Source of the DNA: Paracoccus sp. R12_2
Lineage (GTDB): Bacteria; Pseudomonadota; Alphaproteobacteria; Rhodobacterales; Rhodobacteraceae
Direction: 5' to 3'
Assembly: GCF_017744015.1 (NCBI RefSeq)
Contig: NZ_JAGHRA010000012.1
Location: forward strand, 62,001 to 126,000
Length of the DNA stretch: 64,000 bases
Below, piece by piece: positions 9,144-18,283 of the stretch. The notes under the pieces were generated by a model. That model worked only from the letters and a program-made list of their open reading frames with translations. It was not told where the DNA came from and did no database searches. The position numbers were made by a program, and so were the translations under genes. Within the stretch, counting starts at the first letter, position 1. Each line of letters starts with the position of its first letter.

Positions 9144-9592
9144 GAATGCTCCGGCTTGGTTAGAGAGTGCGTGCGGCCCGAAGCGCGGGGTCCGCTTCTG
9201 CTGAAGGCGAGGACACATTCGGTGCGATCGGCGGAACGGATCTGCTGGATCAGGTCCATATTTCGCGCCCTGTTCGCCGCGAGGGTCACCCGGTTCAGCG
9301 TCAGCGCCGTTGCAATAGCCGTGCGCAGGATTGAGGGCCCGGCCCGCTTCCGTCAGCCTTACCGCACGGCGTTCCCCGTCTTGCCAGGCTGCGCAGGTCG
9401 TGGCGGGCAGCCCTTGCTGAATCAGGATGTCCGGTGCGTTCAATCGCCTGGATCTGTCAAGGCTGATCAGCCTCACAGCTCCGCCGTTCTGCGCGGGTAT
9501 CATGGCGCCCCTCCTCCGGGCAGTTCTTGGGGCGGGTATAGTCCGTCGCCTGATCTTGTAACCTGACCTTTGCTCAGCCGATGCCCTGCTAT
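9144..9592 (-). other. Degenerate sequence upstream of crotonase remnant
   Basis: About 450 bases without a supportable gene. A minus-strand frame is open through part of it but has no recognisable family; it may be the decayed 3' end of a gene that preceded the crotonase fragment. Confidence 0.4.
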
Positions 9593-9609
9593 ATTGCAGT
9601 TGCTGCAAT
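9593..9609 (+). promoter_or_regulatory. Palindromic operator candidate
   Basis: Perfect inverted repeat with 7-base arms, ATTGCAG / CTGCAAT, around TTG, centred 51 bases before the alpha/beta hydrolase start. Its size fits the site of a dimeric regulator (GntR, LysR or IclR type). No regulator gene survives next to it other than the IclR remnant at 8402. Confidence 0.45.
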
Positions 9610-9651
9610 TGTGCCCGAGGCTCAAGCTGAGGCAGGAGGGCGGAACGACGA

Positions 9652-10464
9652 ATGCACGAACTTCATTTCGAGGCCGATCCTGCGGGCAAGCCGTCGTTGC
9701 TGCTGGTCCATGGGGTCCTGTCAAGCCGGCGTCACTGGGCACTGAACACGGCTCTGTCACGTGACTATCGCTGTATCCGGGTCGATCTTCCGGCCCACGG
9801 GAAAAGCCCTGCGCCCGACGATCCATTGTTTTATCGCCCCGATGCGATGGTCGCCGCGCTGGATCGGCTGCGCGCAGGACTGGGCATCGACCGCTGGTTC
9901 ATCTGCGGGCAAAGTTTTGGGGCGGGGCTGACGCTGCGCTATGCGCTGACCCATCCGGATCGGGTCATCGCCCAAGGCTTTACCAATGCGAACGCCGCCC
10001 TCCGCGGTATCTGGACAGAGGCGCAGCGTGCCGCGCATGACGCCCGTGTCGCGGATATTGTCGGGAACGGGCTGACAGGACTGCGCAGGCAGGCATTCCA
10101 CCCTGCCCACGCAAGACGCTTTCCCGCGCAGATCCGGGCGATGCTGTCCTGCGACGCGGACGGTTGCGACATTCCGGGCTTCGTCAGGCTAATGACCGAA
10201 GGTCTGCCCAACCTGTCGGTGCGCGACCGGATCGGCAAGACCAGCGTGCCCACGCTACTTGTCAATGGCGTGACAGAGCGCAGGTTCCAGGCGGTGCGGG
10301 ACGAGATCCCGACGCTTTTGCCCTCGGTAGGGATCGTGGACCTGCAGGGCGGATATTCCATCAATATCGAGGATCCGGGCGGCTTCGATGCGGCGCTGAC
10401 CGAATTCTTCAACGGGTTCGTGGCGGATGACATGACGGCGGAGCTATCGGGTCATGAACATTAG
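9652..10464 (+). CDS. Alpha/beta hydrolase
   Basis: A 270-residue cytoplasmic alpha/beta-fold hydrolase. Visible are the oxyanion loop LLVHGVLSSRRHW, the nucleophile elbow GQSFGAG and, later, a region near TLLVNGVTERR where the acid residue is expected. No signal peptide. Substrate unknown: esterase, lactonase or related. Its stop lies inside the next gene (10 bases of overlap), so it is co-expressed with the AbrB-type membrane protein. A palindrome upstream (9593) may be its operator. Confidence 0.78.
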   Translation: MHELHFEADPAGKPSLLLVHGVLSSRRHWALNTALSRDYRCIRVDLPAHGKSPAPDDPLFYRPDAMVAALDRLRAGLGIDRWFICGQSFGAGLTLRYALTHPDRVIAQGFTNANAALRGIWTEAQRAAHDARVADIVGNGLTGLRRQAFHPAHARRFPAQIRAMLSCDADGCDIPGFVRLMTEGLPNLSVRDRIGKTSVPTLLVNGVTERRFQAVRDEIPTLLPSVGIVDLQGGYSINIEDPGGFDAALTEFFNGFVADDMTAELSGHEH

Positions 10465-11509
10465 GAAGATCGTGCATCCCGTGGGTATCTACGGCTTTGC
10501 CGCACTTGGCGGTTGGTTGATGAGCGCGATCGGATCGCCGCTGCCCTGGATGATCGGTCCGCTGATTGCGACCGCCTCGCTCTATATCGCCGGTGTCACG
10601 ACTTACATCATTCCGGTGCGCACGCGCCCTTTGGGGCAGATCATCGTGGCCGCGCAAGTCGGGCTGTCCTTTTCGCCTACGGCTCTTGGCAAACTTCTGG
10701 ACCTGACGCCGCTGCTTGTCGGCATGGCCTTGCTGACCGCAGTTTGCGCTTGCCTTGTCGCGGTCGTCCTTAGCCGGATCTCGGGCACGGGCCTTGTCGC
10801 ATCGCTGCTGTCGACCATTCCGACCAGCCCGGTCGAGGCCGCCGTCATCGCCGAGCGCATGGGCCTGCCCCCCGGACCGGTCATCTTCGCGCAGACCCTT
10901 CGGATCGCGTCCATCGTGGTTCTGGTGCCGATCACGATCTATGCCATCGACGGCTGGCCGGATCGTCGGGGACTGACCTCGGCACAAGATTTCGATGCTT
11001 TCGGATCGCTGCTGCTGATCGCCGCCGCCGTGGCTGCGGCCCTCGCCTTCCGGTTCCTGCGCATCTCGAACCCGTTCTTCCTGGGCGCGCTGGCTGCTTC
11101 TGCCGCACTGACCGCGTTCGGAACGACACCGGCCCCGTTTCCGCCGGCCGTGCTGTCCCTTGCTCAGGTTTTGCTGGGCACCTGGCTCGGGTCGACCTTC
11201 CGCCGTTCCCTGTTCGTGTCAGCGGGGCGAACGGTTGCGTCGATCGGCCTGTCGACACTGCTGTTCCTGGGACTTACGACGATCTCCGGCTATGCCCTGT
11301 CGATCTTTCTGGGCATGACGTGGGAGGATCTGGTTCTTGGTGCGGCGCCCGGAGGCGTGACCGAGATGGCGCTGACCGCCAAGTTTCTGGAACTGGACGT
11401 CGCGCTGATCACCGCATTCCATCTGGTGCGGATCTTCATGATCGTTCCCGCGATACCTGCGATCGCGCGTATTCTGCAACGCCACGAAGAGCGGCGAGCC
11501 GCAGGCTGA
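10454..11509 (+). CDS. AbrB family membrane protein
   Basis: A 351-residue very hydrophobic protein with about ten membrane segments in two similar halves, the layout of the AbrB/'ammonia monooxygenase' membrane family (PF05145). The pattern LPWMIGPLIATA in the first half and the matching GAAPGGVTEMAL in the second are characteristic. Despite the name, this is not the DNA-binding AbrB of Bacillus; the family is thought to be a small-molecule transporter or regulator of unknown substrate. It overlaps the hydrolase gene by 11 bases, pointing to a joint uptake/hydrolysis role (inference). Confidence 0.8.
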   Translation: MNIRKIVHPVGIYGFAALGGWLMSAIGSPLPWMIGPLIATASLYIAGVTTYIIPVRTRPLGQIIVAAQVGLSFSPTALGKLLDLTPLLVGMALLTAVCACLVAVVLSRISGTGLVASLLSTIPTSPVEAAVIAERMGLPPGPVIFAQTLRIASIVVLVPITIYAIDGWPDRRGLTSAQDFDAFGSLLLIAAAVAAALAFRFLRISNPFFLGALAASAALTAFGTTPAPFPPAVLSLAQVLLGTWLGSTFRRSLFVSAGRTVASIGLSTLLFLGLTTISGYALSIFLGMTWEDLVLGAAPGGVTEMALTAKFLELDVALITAFHLVRIFMIVPAIPAIARILQRHEERRAAG

Positions 11510-11605
11510 TCGGCATCCCGGTACATCCTTGGATCTTGGTTGCAAGACCTCATAGAGTGGTCAGTGGCGTGCCCGACTGTTTGAAATGACAAGGCGATCC
11601 AAGAG

Positions 11606-13465
11606 ATGACGTTGCCCGCGATGAAGCGCGACGAGGCTGTGCCCGACCAAAGGGTGGTTCTGTTCGCGTGCTGCATCGCGCTGTGCCTTGCCGTTTCCGT
11701 GTTCGGCATCGGGCCACTGACGAGATACTATCTGTCGGACAGCAAGGCGCGCGGCGAAAACACGATGCGTCTGGTTGTCGCCACGCTGAATGGCGAGTTG
11801 GCCCGATACGAACGGTTGCCGCAATTGCTGGCGCAACAGGATCTGGTGCAACGGGTCGTCTCGGACCCCGCCGATAGCGATGTCGTTCAGGCCGCGAATG
11901 CCTACCTGAAATCGGTCAACACGCTGCTTGGGTCGTCCGATCTTTACGTGATGAACACCGACGGGCTGACGGTGGCCGCCAGCAATTACGATTCCGATGT
12001 TCCTTTCACGGGGCAGAACTTTTCCTATCGGCCCTATTTCGCGGATGCCCTGCAGGGCGGATTCGGGCGTTTCTATGGCTTGGGGACCACGTCACAGCGC
12101 CGCGGCTATTATTTTGCCGCGCCGATCCGGCAGGGTGGCGCGATCACAGGCGTCATCGCGCAGAAGATCGATCTGGACCTGCTGGAGGAAAGCTGGCGCG
12201 CGGCGGAGTACGAGATCATCGTGACCGACCCCGAGGGGATCATCTTTCTGTCGGCCCGGCAGGACTGGTCCTATTCGTCGCTGGCACCCCTTAGCATCGA
12301 GGCGTTGCAGCGATCCCGGGAAGTGCAGCGCTATGCCGACGCTCAGATCGGCGTTCTGCCCTTGCGCGTGACCGGCAGCTATGACGGTGACGAACTGGTG
12401 ACCGTGGATGACGGCGGCAGGTCGCGCGGCTTTCTGGTCATCGCGCAACAGATGCAGGATGCCGGGTGGACCGTGCGGGTGCTGGTCGATACCGCCCTGG
12501 CCCGTTCGCAGGCATGGACGATGGTCTTGCTGGCGGTTCTGGCGATTGCGTTCGTCACGCTTGGGCTGGGGGTCGTCATGCAGCGCCGGAAAAGGCAGCG
12601 CGAACTGACCCAGTATCAACGGGCGACGCAGGCGCTGCTGGAACAACGCGTGCAAGAACGGACCGCGGAACTGGCATCGGTCAACGCGCGCCTGCGCGAC
12701 GAGGTCACCGAACGCCGCGCGACCGAGACCGAGCTTCGCCGCACCCAACGCCGATTGGTGCAATCGGCCAAGCTGGCAGCCTTGGGACAGATGTCGGCGG
12801 CGCTGAGCCATGAGTTCAACCAACCCCTGGGGGCGATACGGAACTTTGCCGAAAACGCCGAAAGCTATATCGAGCGCGACCGGTGGGATGAGGCGCGCAA
12901 GAACATCACGCGCATTCTTGGCCTGACCGATCGCATGACCGAAATCAGCCGCACGCTTCGCAATTTCGCTCGCAAGCCCAGGCAGCAACTTGGTCCCGTC
13001 GATCTGGCAACCCTGGTCGGCGAAAGCGTCGATGTGATCTCGTGGCGGCTGAAAGGGTCGGCCATCCGCATCGATTCAGATGGTATTCCCGATCAGTTAT
13101 GGGTCATGGCAGAACCCGTCCGCCTGCAGCAGGTAATGGTCAATCTGCTGGCGAATTCGCTGGATGCGCTGCGCGAAACCCCTGATGCGAGAATTGTCAT
13201 CGCGGCCGCCCGCAAGGGTGACAACGTGCTGGTAAGCATCATCGACAACGGGCCGGGAATTCCCCCCGATCTGCAGGAACGGATCTTCGATCCGTTCTTT
13301 TCCACCAAGGGTGTCGGGCAGGGACTGGGGCTTGGCCTGTCCATCTCGTATAACATCATACGGGATTTCGATGGCGAACTGCGGTTGCGCGATGCGCCGT
13401 CAGGCGGCGCCATATTCGAGATAGAGTTGAAAGCGGCAAGACCAGAGGACGAAGAAGCGCCATGA
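11606..13465 (+). CDS. DctB-like sensor histidine kinase
   Basis: A 619-residue membrane kinase. An N-terminal membrane helix (VVLFACCIALCLAVSVFGI) is followed by a periplasmic dCache-like sensor of about 280 residues, a second helix near residues 307-325, a coiled coil, HisKA with the phospho-acceptor His402 in ALSHEFNQP, and a HATPase domain (N box NLLANSLDAL, G boxes DNGPGIP and GVGQGLGLGLS). This order matches DctB, which senses C4-dicarboxylates. The partner regulator follows with a four-base overlap, and a TAXI-TRAP transporter comes next, so it probably senses the substrate of that transporter. Confidence 0.86.
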   Translation: MTLPAMKRDEAVPDQRVVLFACCIALCLAVSVFGIGPLTRYYLSDSKARGENTMRLVVATLNGELARYERLPQLLAQQDLVQRVVSDPADSDVVQAANAYLKSVNTLLGSSDLYVMNTDGLTVAASNYDSDVPFTGQNFSYRPYFADALQGGFGRFYGLGTTSQRRGYYFAAPIRQGGAITGVIAQKIDLDLLEESWRAAEYEIIVTDPEGIIFLSARQDWSYSSLAPLSIEALQRSREVQRYADAQIGVLPLRVTGSYDGDELVTVDDGGRSRGFLVIAQQMQDAGWTVRVLVDTALARSQAWTMVLLAVLAIAFVTLGLGVVMQRRKRQRELTQYQRATQALLEQRVQERTAELASVNARLRDEVTERRATETELRRTQRRLVQSAKLAALGQMSAALSHEFNQPLGAIRNFAENAESYIERDRWDEARKNITRILGLTDRMTEISRTLRNFARKPRQQLGPVDLATLVGESVDVISWRLKGSAIRIDSDGIPDQLWVMAEPVRLQQVMVNLLANSLDALRETPDARIVIAAARKGDNVLVSIIDNGPGIPPDLQERIFDPFFSTKGVGQGLGLGLSISYNIIRDFDGELRLRDAPSGGAIFEIELKAARPEDEEAP

Positions 13466-14814
13466 AAGGCCGTGTGCTGCTGATCGACGACGAGGATGAT
13501 TTCCGGCTTTCCATGGCGCAGGCCCTGGATCTGGCAGGCTTCGAGGTCGAGGATCATTCCGATGCGCAGTCGGCGCTGCATCTGCTCAGCTTCGGGTTCC
13601 GGGGCATCGTGATCACCGACATCCGCATGCCCCGCCTTGACGGGCTAAGCCTGATGAACCGCGTGGCCGAGATCGATGCCGAAATTCCGGTGATCCTTGT
13701 GACGGGGCACGGGGATGTGCAGCTTGCCGTTCGGTCGATGCGCGACGGCGCCTATGATTTTCTGGAGAAGCCCTTCAAGACCACGCATCTGACCGAAATC
13801 GCCGCCCGCGCGATGGAATTCAGGCGCGTGCTGCTGGAAAACCGGGTGCTGCGCGCCGCCGCCGGACAAAATGACGATCTGGAACAGCGGCTGATCGGGC
13901 GTTCCAGCCTGATGATCGATCTTCGGCGCAGGATGCGCACCATCGGACCGACCGAGGCAGACGTGCTGATCGTCGGCGAGACCGGCGTCGGCAAGGAAGT
14001 TGTGGCGCGGGCCCTACATGATCTGTCGTCGCGGGCGACCAAGCCATTCGTTGCGATCGACTGCGCGGCGCTGCCGGCAAGCCTGATCGAATCCGAACTG
14101 TTCGGGCACGAGGCCGGCGCCTTTGCCGGTGCCCTGCGCGAAAGATACGGCAAGCTGGAACATGCGCAGGGCGGAACGATCCTGCTGGACGAGATCGGCT
14201 CGTTACCGACCCAGGTACAGGGAAAATTCCTGCGGGCGGTGGAAAAGCGCGTGATCACCCGGCTTGGCTCGCACGATGAACGGCCGCTGGACGTGCGGTT
14301 CATGGCCACATCCCGAAAGCCGCTGGAAGAAGAGGTCGCAGCGGGCAATTTCAGGCCCGATCTGTTGTATCGGTTGAATGTCGTGACCTTGACGGTTCCG
14401 CCCCTGACCGACCGGCAGGAAGATATCCCGCTGCTGTTCAGCAAGCTGGTGCAAGAGGCCGCCGGACGATACAGTTGCGAGCCGCCGCCGTTGTCGCCCA
14501 GGGTCATCAATGACATCAACTCGCGGCCCTGGCCGGGCAATGTCCGCGAACTGCGAAATGCCGCCGACCGCTATGCGATGGGCATCGCGCTGCAACCCCT
14601 GGACGGGGAAGACGAACAACCGATGCGCCTGGCAGATCAGGTCGCCGCGTTCGAGCGGAACGTGATCGCGGCGGCGTTGCTGAACCATGGCGGCAAGCTG
14701 AAACCGGTATACGAATCACTGGGACTGTCGCGAAAATCGCTTTACGAAAAGATGCAGAAATACGGGATCGACAAGACCCGGTTCGGATTGGACGCCGACG
14801 AAACCGACGACTGA
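13462..14814 (+). CDS. DctD-like sigma54-type response regulator (GAFAGA variant)
   Basis: A 450-residue NtrC-family regulator: receiver domain with Asp53 (ITDIRMPRLDG) and Lys103, AAA+ domain with Walker A GETGVGKE (172-179) and Walker B LLDE (241-244), and a C-terminal Fis-type helix-turn-helix (LNHGGKLKPVYESLGLSRKS). The sigma54-contacting loop reads GAFAGA (219-224) instead of GAFTGA; the Thr is replaced by Ala222. In well-studied relatives that Thr is needed to drive sigma54 isomerisation, so this regulator may be weak or may act differently. It forms an operon with the DctB-like kinase and most likely controls the TAXI-TRAP genes downstream. Confidence 0.85.
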   Translation: MKGRVLLIDDEDDFRLSMAQALDLAGFEVEDHSDAQSALHLLSFGFRGIVITDIRMPRLDGLSLMNRVAEIDAEIPVILVTGHGDVQLAVRSMRDGAYDFLEKPFKTTHLTEIAARAMEFRRVLLENRVLRAAAGQNDDLEQRLIGRSSLMIDLRRRMRTIGPTEADVLIVGETGVGKEVVARALHDLSSRATKPFVAIDCAALPASLIESELFGHEAGAFAGALRERYGKLEHAQGGTILLDEIGSLPTQVQGKFLRAVEKRVITRLGSHDERPLDVRFMATSRKPLEEEVAAGNFRPDLLYRLNVVTLTVPPLTDRQEDIPLLFSKLVQEAAGRYSCEPPPLSPRVINDINSRPWPGNVRELRNAADRYAMGIALQPLDGEDEQPMRLADQVAAFERNVIAAALLNHGGKLKPVYESLGLSRKSLYEKMQKYGIDKTRFGLDADETDD

Positions 14815-14923
14815 TGCGGTCCGCAGGGAACACGCCTGCGAAGCGATGTCACCTTTTCCACCCATTGCTGCGGTGCGGCGGCGTTTTTTGGGCTTCGGTG
14901 GCGCTAGCAAGGTTTGCGACAAA

Positions 14924-14950
14924 ACTGTGCAAGGTGCTTTCAACTGTGCA
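14924..14950 (+). promoter_or_regulatory. Direct repeat upstream of TAXI gene
   Basis: ACTGTGCA occurs at 14924-14931 and 14943-14950, 19 bases apart start to start, and GCAAGGT is also repeated just before and within the pair. Position, 50-75 bases before the TAXI gene, fits an activator or operator site. No convincing -24/-12 promoter was found with it. Confidence 0.3.
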
Positions 14951-14997
14951 TCCCACGGGCATGGCCCGCGGAGAGAATGCATAGAGGGAGGAAATTC

Positions 14998-15972
14998 ATG
15001 CAAACCCATCGTCTCGCCTTTGCCGCCGCCGCCGCGCTGATGATCTTTCAGCCGGCCGTCGCACAGGAAGATCGCGCGGACTGGCCAAGCAGCATGACCA
15101 TCGGCACCGCCAGCCAGGGCGGCACCTATTTCATCTACGGGACCGGACTTGCGGCGCTGATCAGTCAGAACCTGGGCTTGAACGCCTCGGCCGAGGTGAC
15201 GGGCGGGCCGGTCCAGAACGCCACGCTGGTGGAAACCGGCGATCATCAGGTCGGTCTGCTGACCATGGGACCGGCACACGAGGCCTGGACCGGCAAAAGC
15301 GAACTTGCGCCGGGCGTGGAACACAAGCAGCTGCGCGCGCTGTTCCCGATGTACCAGACCCCCTTCGAGGCCGTTGCATTGCAATCCACGGGCATCGACG
15401 ACGTGTCCAAGCTGGACGGCAAGCGCGTCTCGGTCGGTCCGGCCGGCGGCACCGCTGCCACCTACTGGCCGCGCTTCTTCGAGGTGATCGGTGTCAGCCC
15501 GAACATCAGCTATGCAGGCGCCAGTGACTCGACCGGGCAGGTCAAGGACGGTCTGATCGACGGCTTCTCGTTTGCCGCGGGCGTGCCGATCTCGGCCTTC
15601 TCGCAGATTGCCGCAGAGAACCCGGTGAACATCTTCGGGTTCACCGACGAGCAACGCGACAAGATCCTTGAGGCGATGCCCGAGGTCTCGGCCTTCGACA
15701 TTCCGGCGGATCTGTATCCTGATACCCCCGCGCACGGGACTGTGGCGATGTGGAACTTTGCCACCGCTTCGGTCGAGATGCCCGAGAGCCTGGCATACGA
15801 GATCACCAAGCTGGTGATGGAAAACAACGAGGCGATGGTTCAGATCCACGCTGCAGCGGCCGAAACCCTGCCCGAGAATGTCGGTCAGAACAGCTTCCTG
15901 CCCTATCATCCGGGCGCGGTCCGCTATTTCGACGAAGCCGGCGTCGAGATCCCGGACGAGCTGCGTCCGTAA
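14998..15972 (+). CDS. TAXI family TRAP solute-binding protein
   Basis: A 324-residue periplasmic binding protein. Signal peptide MQTHRLAFAAAAALMIFQP to AVAQ, then the TAXI signature around TIGTASQGGTYFIYGTGLA, a second lobe from about VSVGPAGGTA, and a conserved C-terminus. It captures an organic acid (TAXI substrates include glutamate and C4/C5 dicarboxylates in characterised cases) and hands it to the fused TRAP permease downstream. The ATG at 14998 follows GGGAGG by six bases; a longer frame from 14914 adds only non-signal sequence. A stem-loop after its stop (15981) separates it from the permease gene. Confidence 0.9.
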   Translation: MQTHRLAFAAAAALMIFQPAVAQEDRADWPSSMTIGTASQGGTYFIYGTGLAALISQNLGLNASAEVTGGPVQNATLVETGDHQVGLLTMGPAHEAWTGKSELAPGVEHKQLRALFPMYQTPFEAVALQSTGIDDVSKLDGKRVSVGPAGGTAATYWPRFFEVIGVSPNISYAGASDSTGQVKDGLIDGFSFAAGVPISAFSQIAAENPVNIFGFTDEQRDKILEAMPEVSAFDIPADLYPDTPAHGTVAMWNFATASVEMPESLAYEITKLVMENNEAMVQIHAAAAETLPENVGQNSFLPYHPGAVRYFDEAGVEIPDELRP

Positions 15973-15980
15973 GGCGGCAA

Positions 15981-16005
15981 GGATGCCCCGCATGACGGGG
16001 CATCC
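15981..16005 (+). terminator. Intercistronic stem-loop (attenuator)
   Basis: Perfect 10-bp stem GGATGCCCCG / CGGGGCATCC with a CATGA loop, eight bases after the TAXI stop and before the permease gene. There is no T run, so it probably protects the upstream message or partly terminates, giving more binding protein than permease. Confidence 0.6.
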
Positions 16006-16103
16006 CCACCAATCCTTCCAGTAATTTGCGGCAGATTGTCCGCGCAGCCACATGCCGCCCGCAGGGCGCGGCACGGCGGTCCCCTTTTGCAACGGAGCGG
16101 CAG

Positions 16104-18272
16104 ATGTCTCATCCCGAGCCCACCCAGTCACCCGTCATCGCGCAGGGCGTGGATGACGAACCACTGACCCCGACGCAACGCGATCTGCGGGGGCGAAACG
16201 GCCTCGTCTTCGCCGCGCTGTGCATCGCCTATACGCTTTTCCATATTCTGGTCATGAACCTGTTTCCGATGGAGACATGGGCCTATCGCATGATCCATGT
16301 CACCGGCGGTCTCGTGATCGGTTTCCTGGGTTATTCGGCGCTGACGCAATCCGATGACGTGACCGGTGCGGCGGGCAAGCTGTCGGACCGCGGCATGCCT
16401 GAAAAGGCGCTGCTGGCACTGGCGCTGGGGGGGGTGGGATATGCCTTTGCGATGATCGCCTATGCCTGGCTTGGACGTTGGTTCGCAGGCATGGCCAATC
16501 CCCCCGCCTTCGTCTTCAACAGTTTCGGCATTCCGCTGCTTGTTGGAACGATTGCCGCGCTGGTGGCGGGCTGGCTTTACTCTGGTCGCGATCGCAACCG
16601 GATCTACGAAGGGGACTGGCTTCTGGGCATCGCGTCGATCGCGGTGCTTGGCTATATCCTGTTCGTTGTCGGGGCCCTGCGCCTGCGCGCGGGCACCGGG
16701 ATGGCGCAGCCGGGTGATATGTATGCCGCCATCGCCGGCGTGATCCTGATCCTTGAACTGACGCGACGCCTGACCGGGCTTGTGCTGGTGGTGATCGTCA
16801 GCGTGTTCATCGCCTATTCGTTCCTGGGTCCGTGGCTGCCGGGGTTCCTGAACCATCGTGGCTATAACGCCTCGCGTTTCTTCACCTATATCTTCACCGA
16901 TCAGGGGATCCTGGGCGCGCCGATCGCGGTGTCCTCGACCTATATCATCCTGTTCATCGTCTTCGCGGCTTTCCTGCAGGCATCGAAGGTGGGCGATTAC
17001 TTCGTGAACTTCGCCTTCGCCGCCGCCGGTCAGGCGCGCGGCGGACCGGCCAAGGTCGCCGTCTTTGCCAGCGGCCTGATGGGCATGATCAACGGCACCT
17101 CGGCGGGCAATGTCGTTTCGACCGGGTCGCTGACCATTCCGCTGATGAAGCGGGTGGGCTATCCGGCCAGATCGGCCGCCGCCATCGAGGCGACCGCGTC
17201 GTCGGGTGGGCAGATCCTGCCGCCGATCATGGGGGCCGGTGCGTTCATCATGGCCGAGGTCACGGGCATTCCCTACACGGAAATCGTCGTGGCCGCGATC
17301 ATCCCGGCGGTGCTGTATTTCATTTCGGTCTACTTCATGGTCGATCTGCAGGCGCTGAAGCTGGACATGAAGGGGTTGCCCCGGTCCGAACTGCCGAAAT
17401 TCGCCGTGCTGGTCCGTCAGGTCTATCTGTTCCTGCCGATCATCATCCTGATCTACACGCTGTTTGCGGGGTATTCGGTCATTCGTGCCGGCACGCTGGC
17501 GATGGTGTCGGCAGCCGTGGTCAGCTGGCTGACCCCGCACCGGATGGGGCCGCGCCAGATCCTGCATGCGCTGGATCTGGGGGCGCGCATGTCGATCCAG
17601 ATGGTTGCGGTCTGTGCCGCCGCCGGGGTGATCGTCGGTGTCATCGCGCTGACGGGCGTAGGCGCGCGTTTCTCGACCCTGCTGCTGAGCATCGCCGATC
17701 AAAGCCAGCTTCTGGCGCTGTTCTTTGCGATGTGCATCTCGATCCTGCTGGGAATGGGCATGCCGACCACGGCCGCGTATGCCGTGGCCGCGGCGGTCGT
17801 CGCGCCGGGGCTGGTGTCTCTGGGCATCCCGGTTCTGGTCGCGCATTTCTTCGTCTTCTACTACGCCGTCATGTCGGCGATCACACCGCCGGTCGCCCTG
17901 GCCGCCTATGCGGGGGCGGGGCTTGCGGGGTCGGACCCGATGAAGACCTCATTCGAGGCGTTCCGCCTTGGGCTTGCCGCCTTCATCGTGCCGTTCATGT
18001 TCTTTTCGTCGCATGAACTGCTGATGCAGGGCGAATGGATCGACATCCTGCATGTCTTCGTATCCGCGATGCTGGGGATGTTCCTGCTGTCTGCATCGGT
18101 GATCGGCTATTATTTCGGTCGGCTGAACATCCTTCTGCGCGCGGTCCTGCTGGCTGCCGCCCTGGCGATGGTCGACGGGGGCTGGCTGACGGACGCGATC
18201 GGACTGGCGGTGGCCGCAGGTCTGTTCGTTCTGCAGCGCGCCCTGCGAGGTCAGCGGGTCAACGCGACATGA
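16104..18272 (+). CDS. TRAP transporter fused permease (DctQ-DctM)
   Basis: A 722-residue polytopic membrane protein in which the small (four-helix) and large (twelve-helix) TRAP subunits are fused, the form that pairs with TAXI binding proteins. Diagnostic segments are GLMGMINGTSAGNVVSTGS, ASSGGQILPPIMGAGAF and LGMGMPTTAAYAVAA. It drives Na+- or H+-coupled uptake of the acid bound by the TAXI protein. I place the start at ATG 16104 (GGAG site) rather than the longer frame from 16026, which adds a non-conserved Arg-rich leader. A terminator follows at 18284. Confidence 0.92.
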   Translation: MSHPEPTQSPVIAQGVDDEPLTPTQRDLRGRNGLVFAALCIAYTLFHILVMNLFPMETWAYRMIHVTGGLVIGFLGYSALTQSDDVTGAAGKLSDRGMPEKALLALALGGVGYAFAMIAYAWLGRWFAGMANPPAFVFNSFGIPLLVGTIAALVAGWLYSGRDRNRIYEGDWLLGIASIAVLGYILFVVGALRLRAGTGMAQPGDMYAAIAGVILILELTRRLTGLVLVVIVSVFIAYSFLGPWLPGFLNHRGYNASRFFTYIFTDQGILGAPIAVSSTYIILFIVFAAFLQASKVGDYFVNFAFAAAGQARGGPAKVAVFASGLMGMINGTSAGNVVSTGSLTIPLMKRVGYPARSAAAIEATASSGGQILPPIMGAGAFIMAEVTGIPYTEIVVAAIIPAVLYFISVYFMVDLQALKLDMKGLPRSELPKFAVLVRQVYLFLPIIILIYTLFAGYSVIRAGTLAMVSAAVVSWLTPHRMGPRQILHALDLGARMSIQMVAVCAAAGVIVGVIALTGVGARFSTLLLSIADQSQLLALFFAMCISILLGMGMPTTAAYAVAAAVVAPGLVSLGIPVLVAHFFVFYYAVMSAITPPVALAAYAGAGLAGSDPMKTSFEAFRLGLAAFIVPFMFFSSHELLMQGEWIDILHVFVSAMLGMFLLSASVIGYYFGRLNILLRAVLLAAALAMVDGGWLTDAIGLAVAAGLFVLQRALRGQRVNAT

Positions 18273-18283
18273 CGGACTGAAAT

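Noticed and set aside
14815..14997. Sigma54 -24/-12 promoter before the TAXI gene
   Set aside because: GG and GC pairs with a 10-base gap can be found (for example GG-N10-GC near 14890-14905), but the flanking bases do not fit the consensus.
16128..17846. Minus-strand 572-codon frame opposite the TRAP permease
   Set aside because: Very rich in Arg, His, Asp and Gln, as expected for antisense of a membrane protein gene. The plus strand encodes a full TRAP permease.
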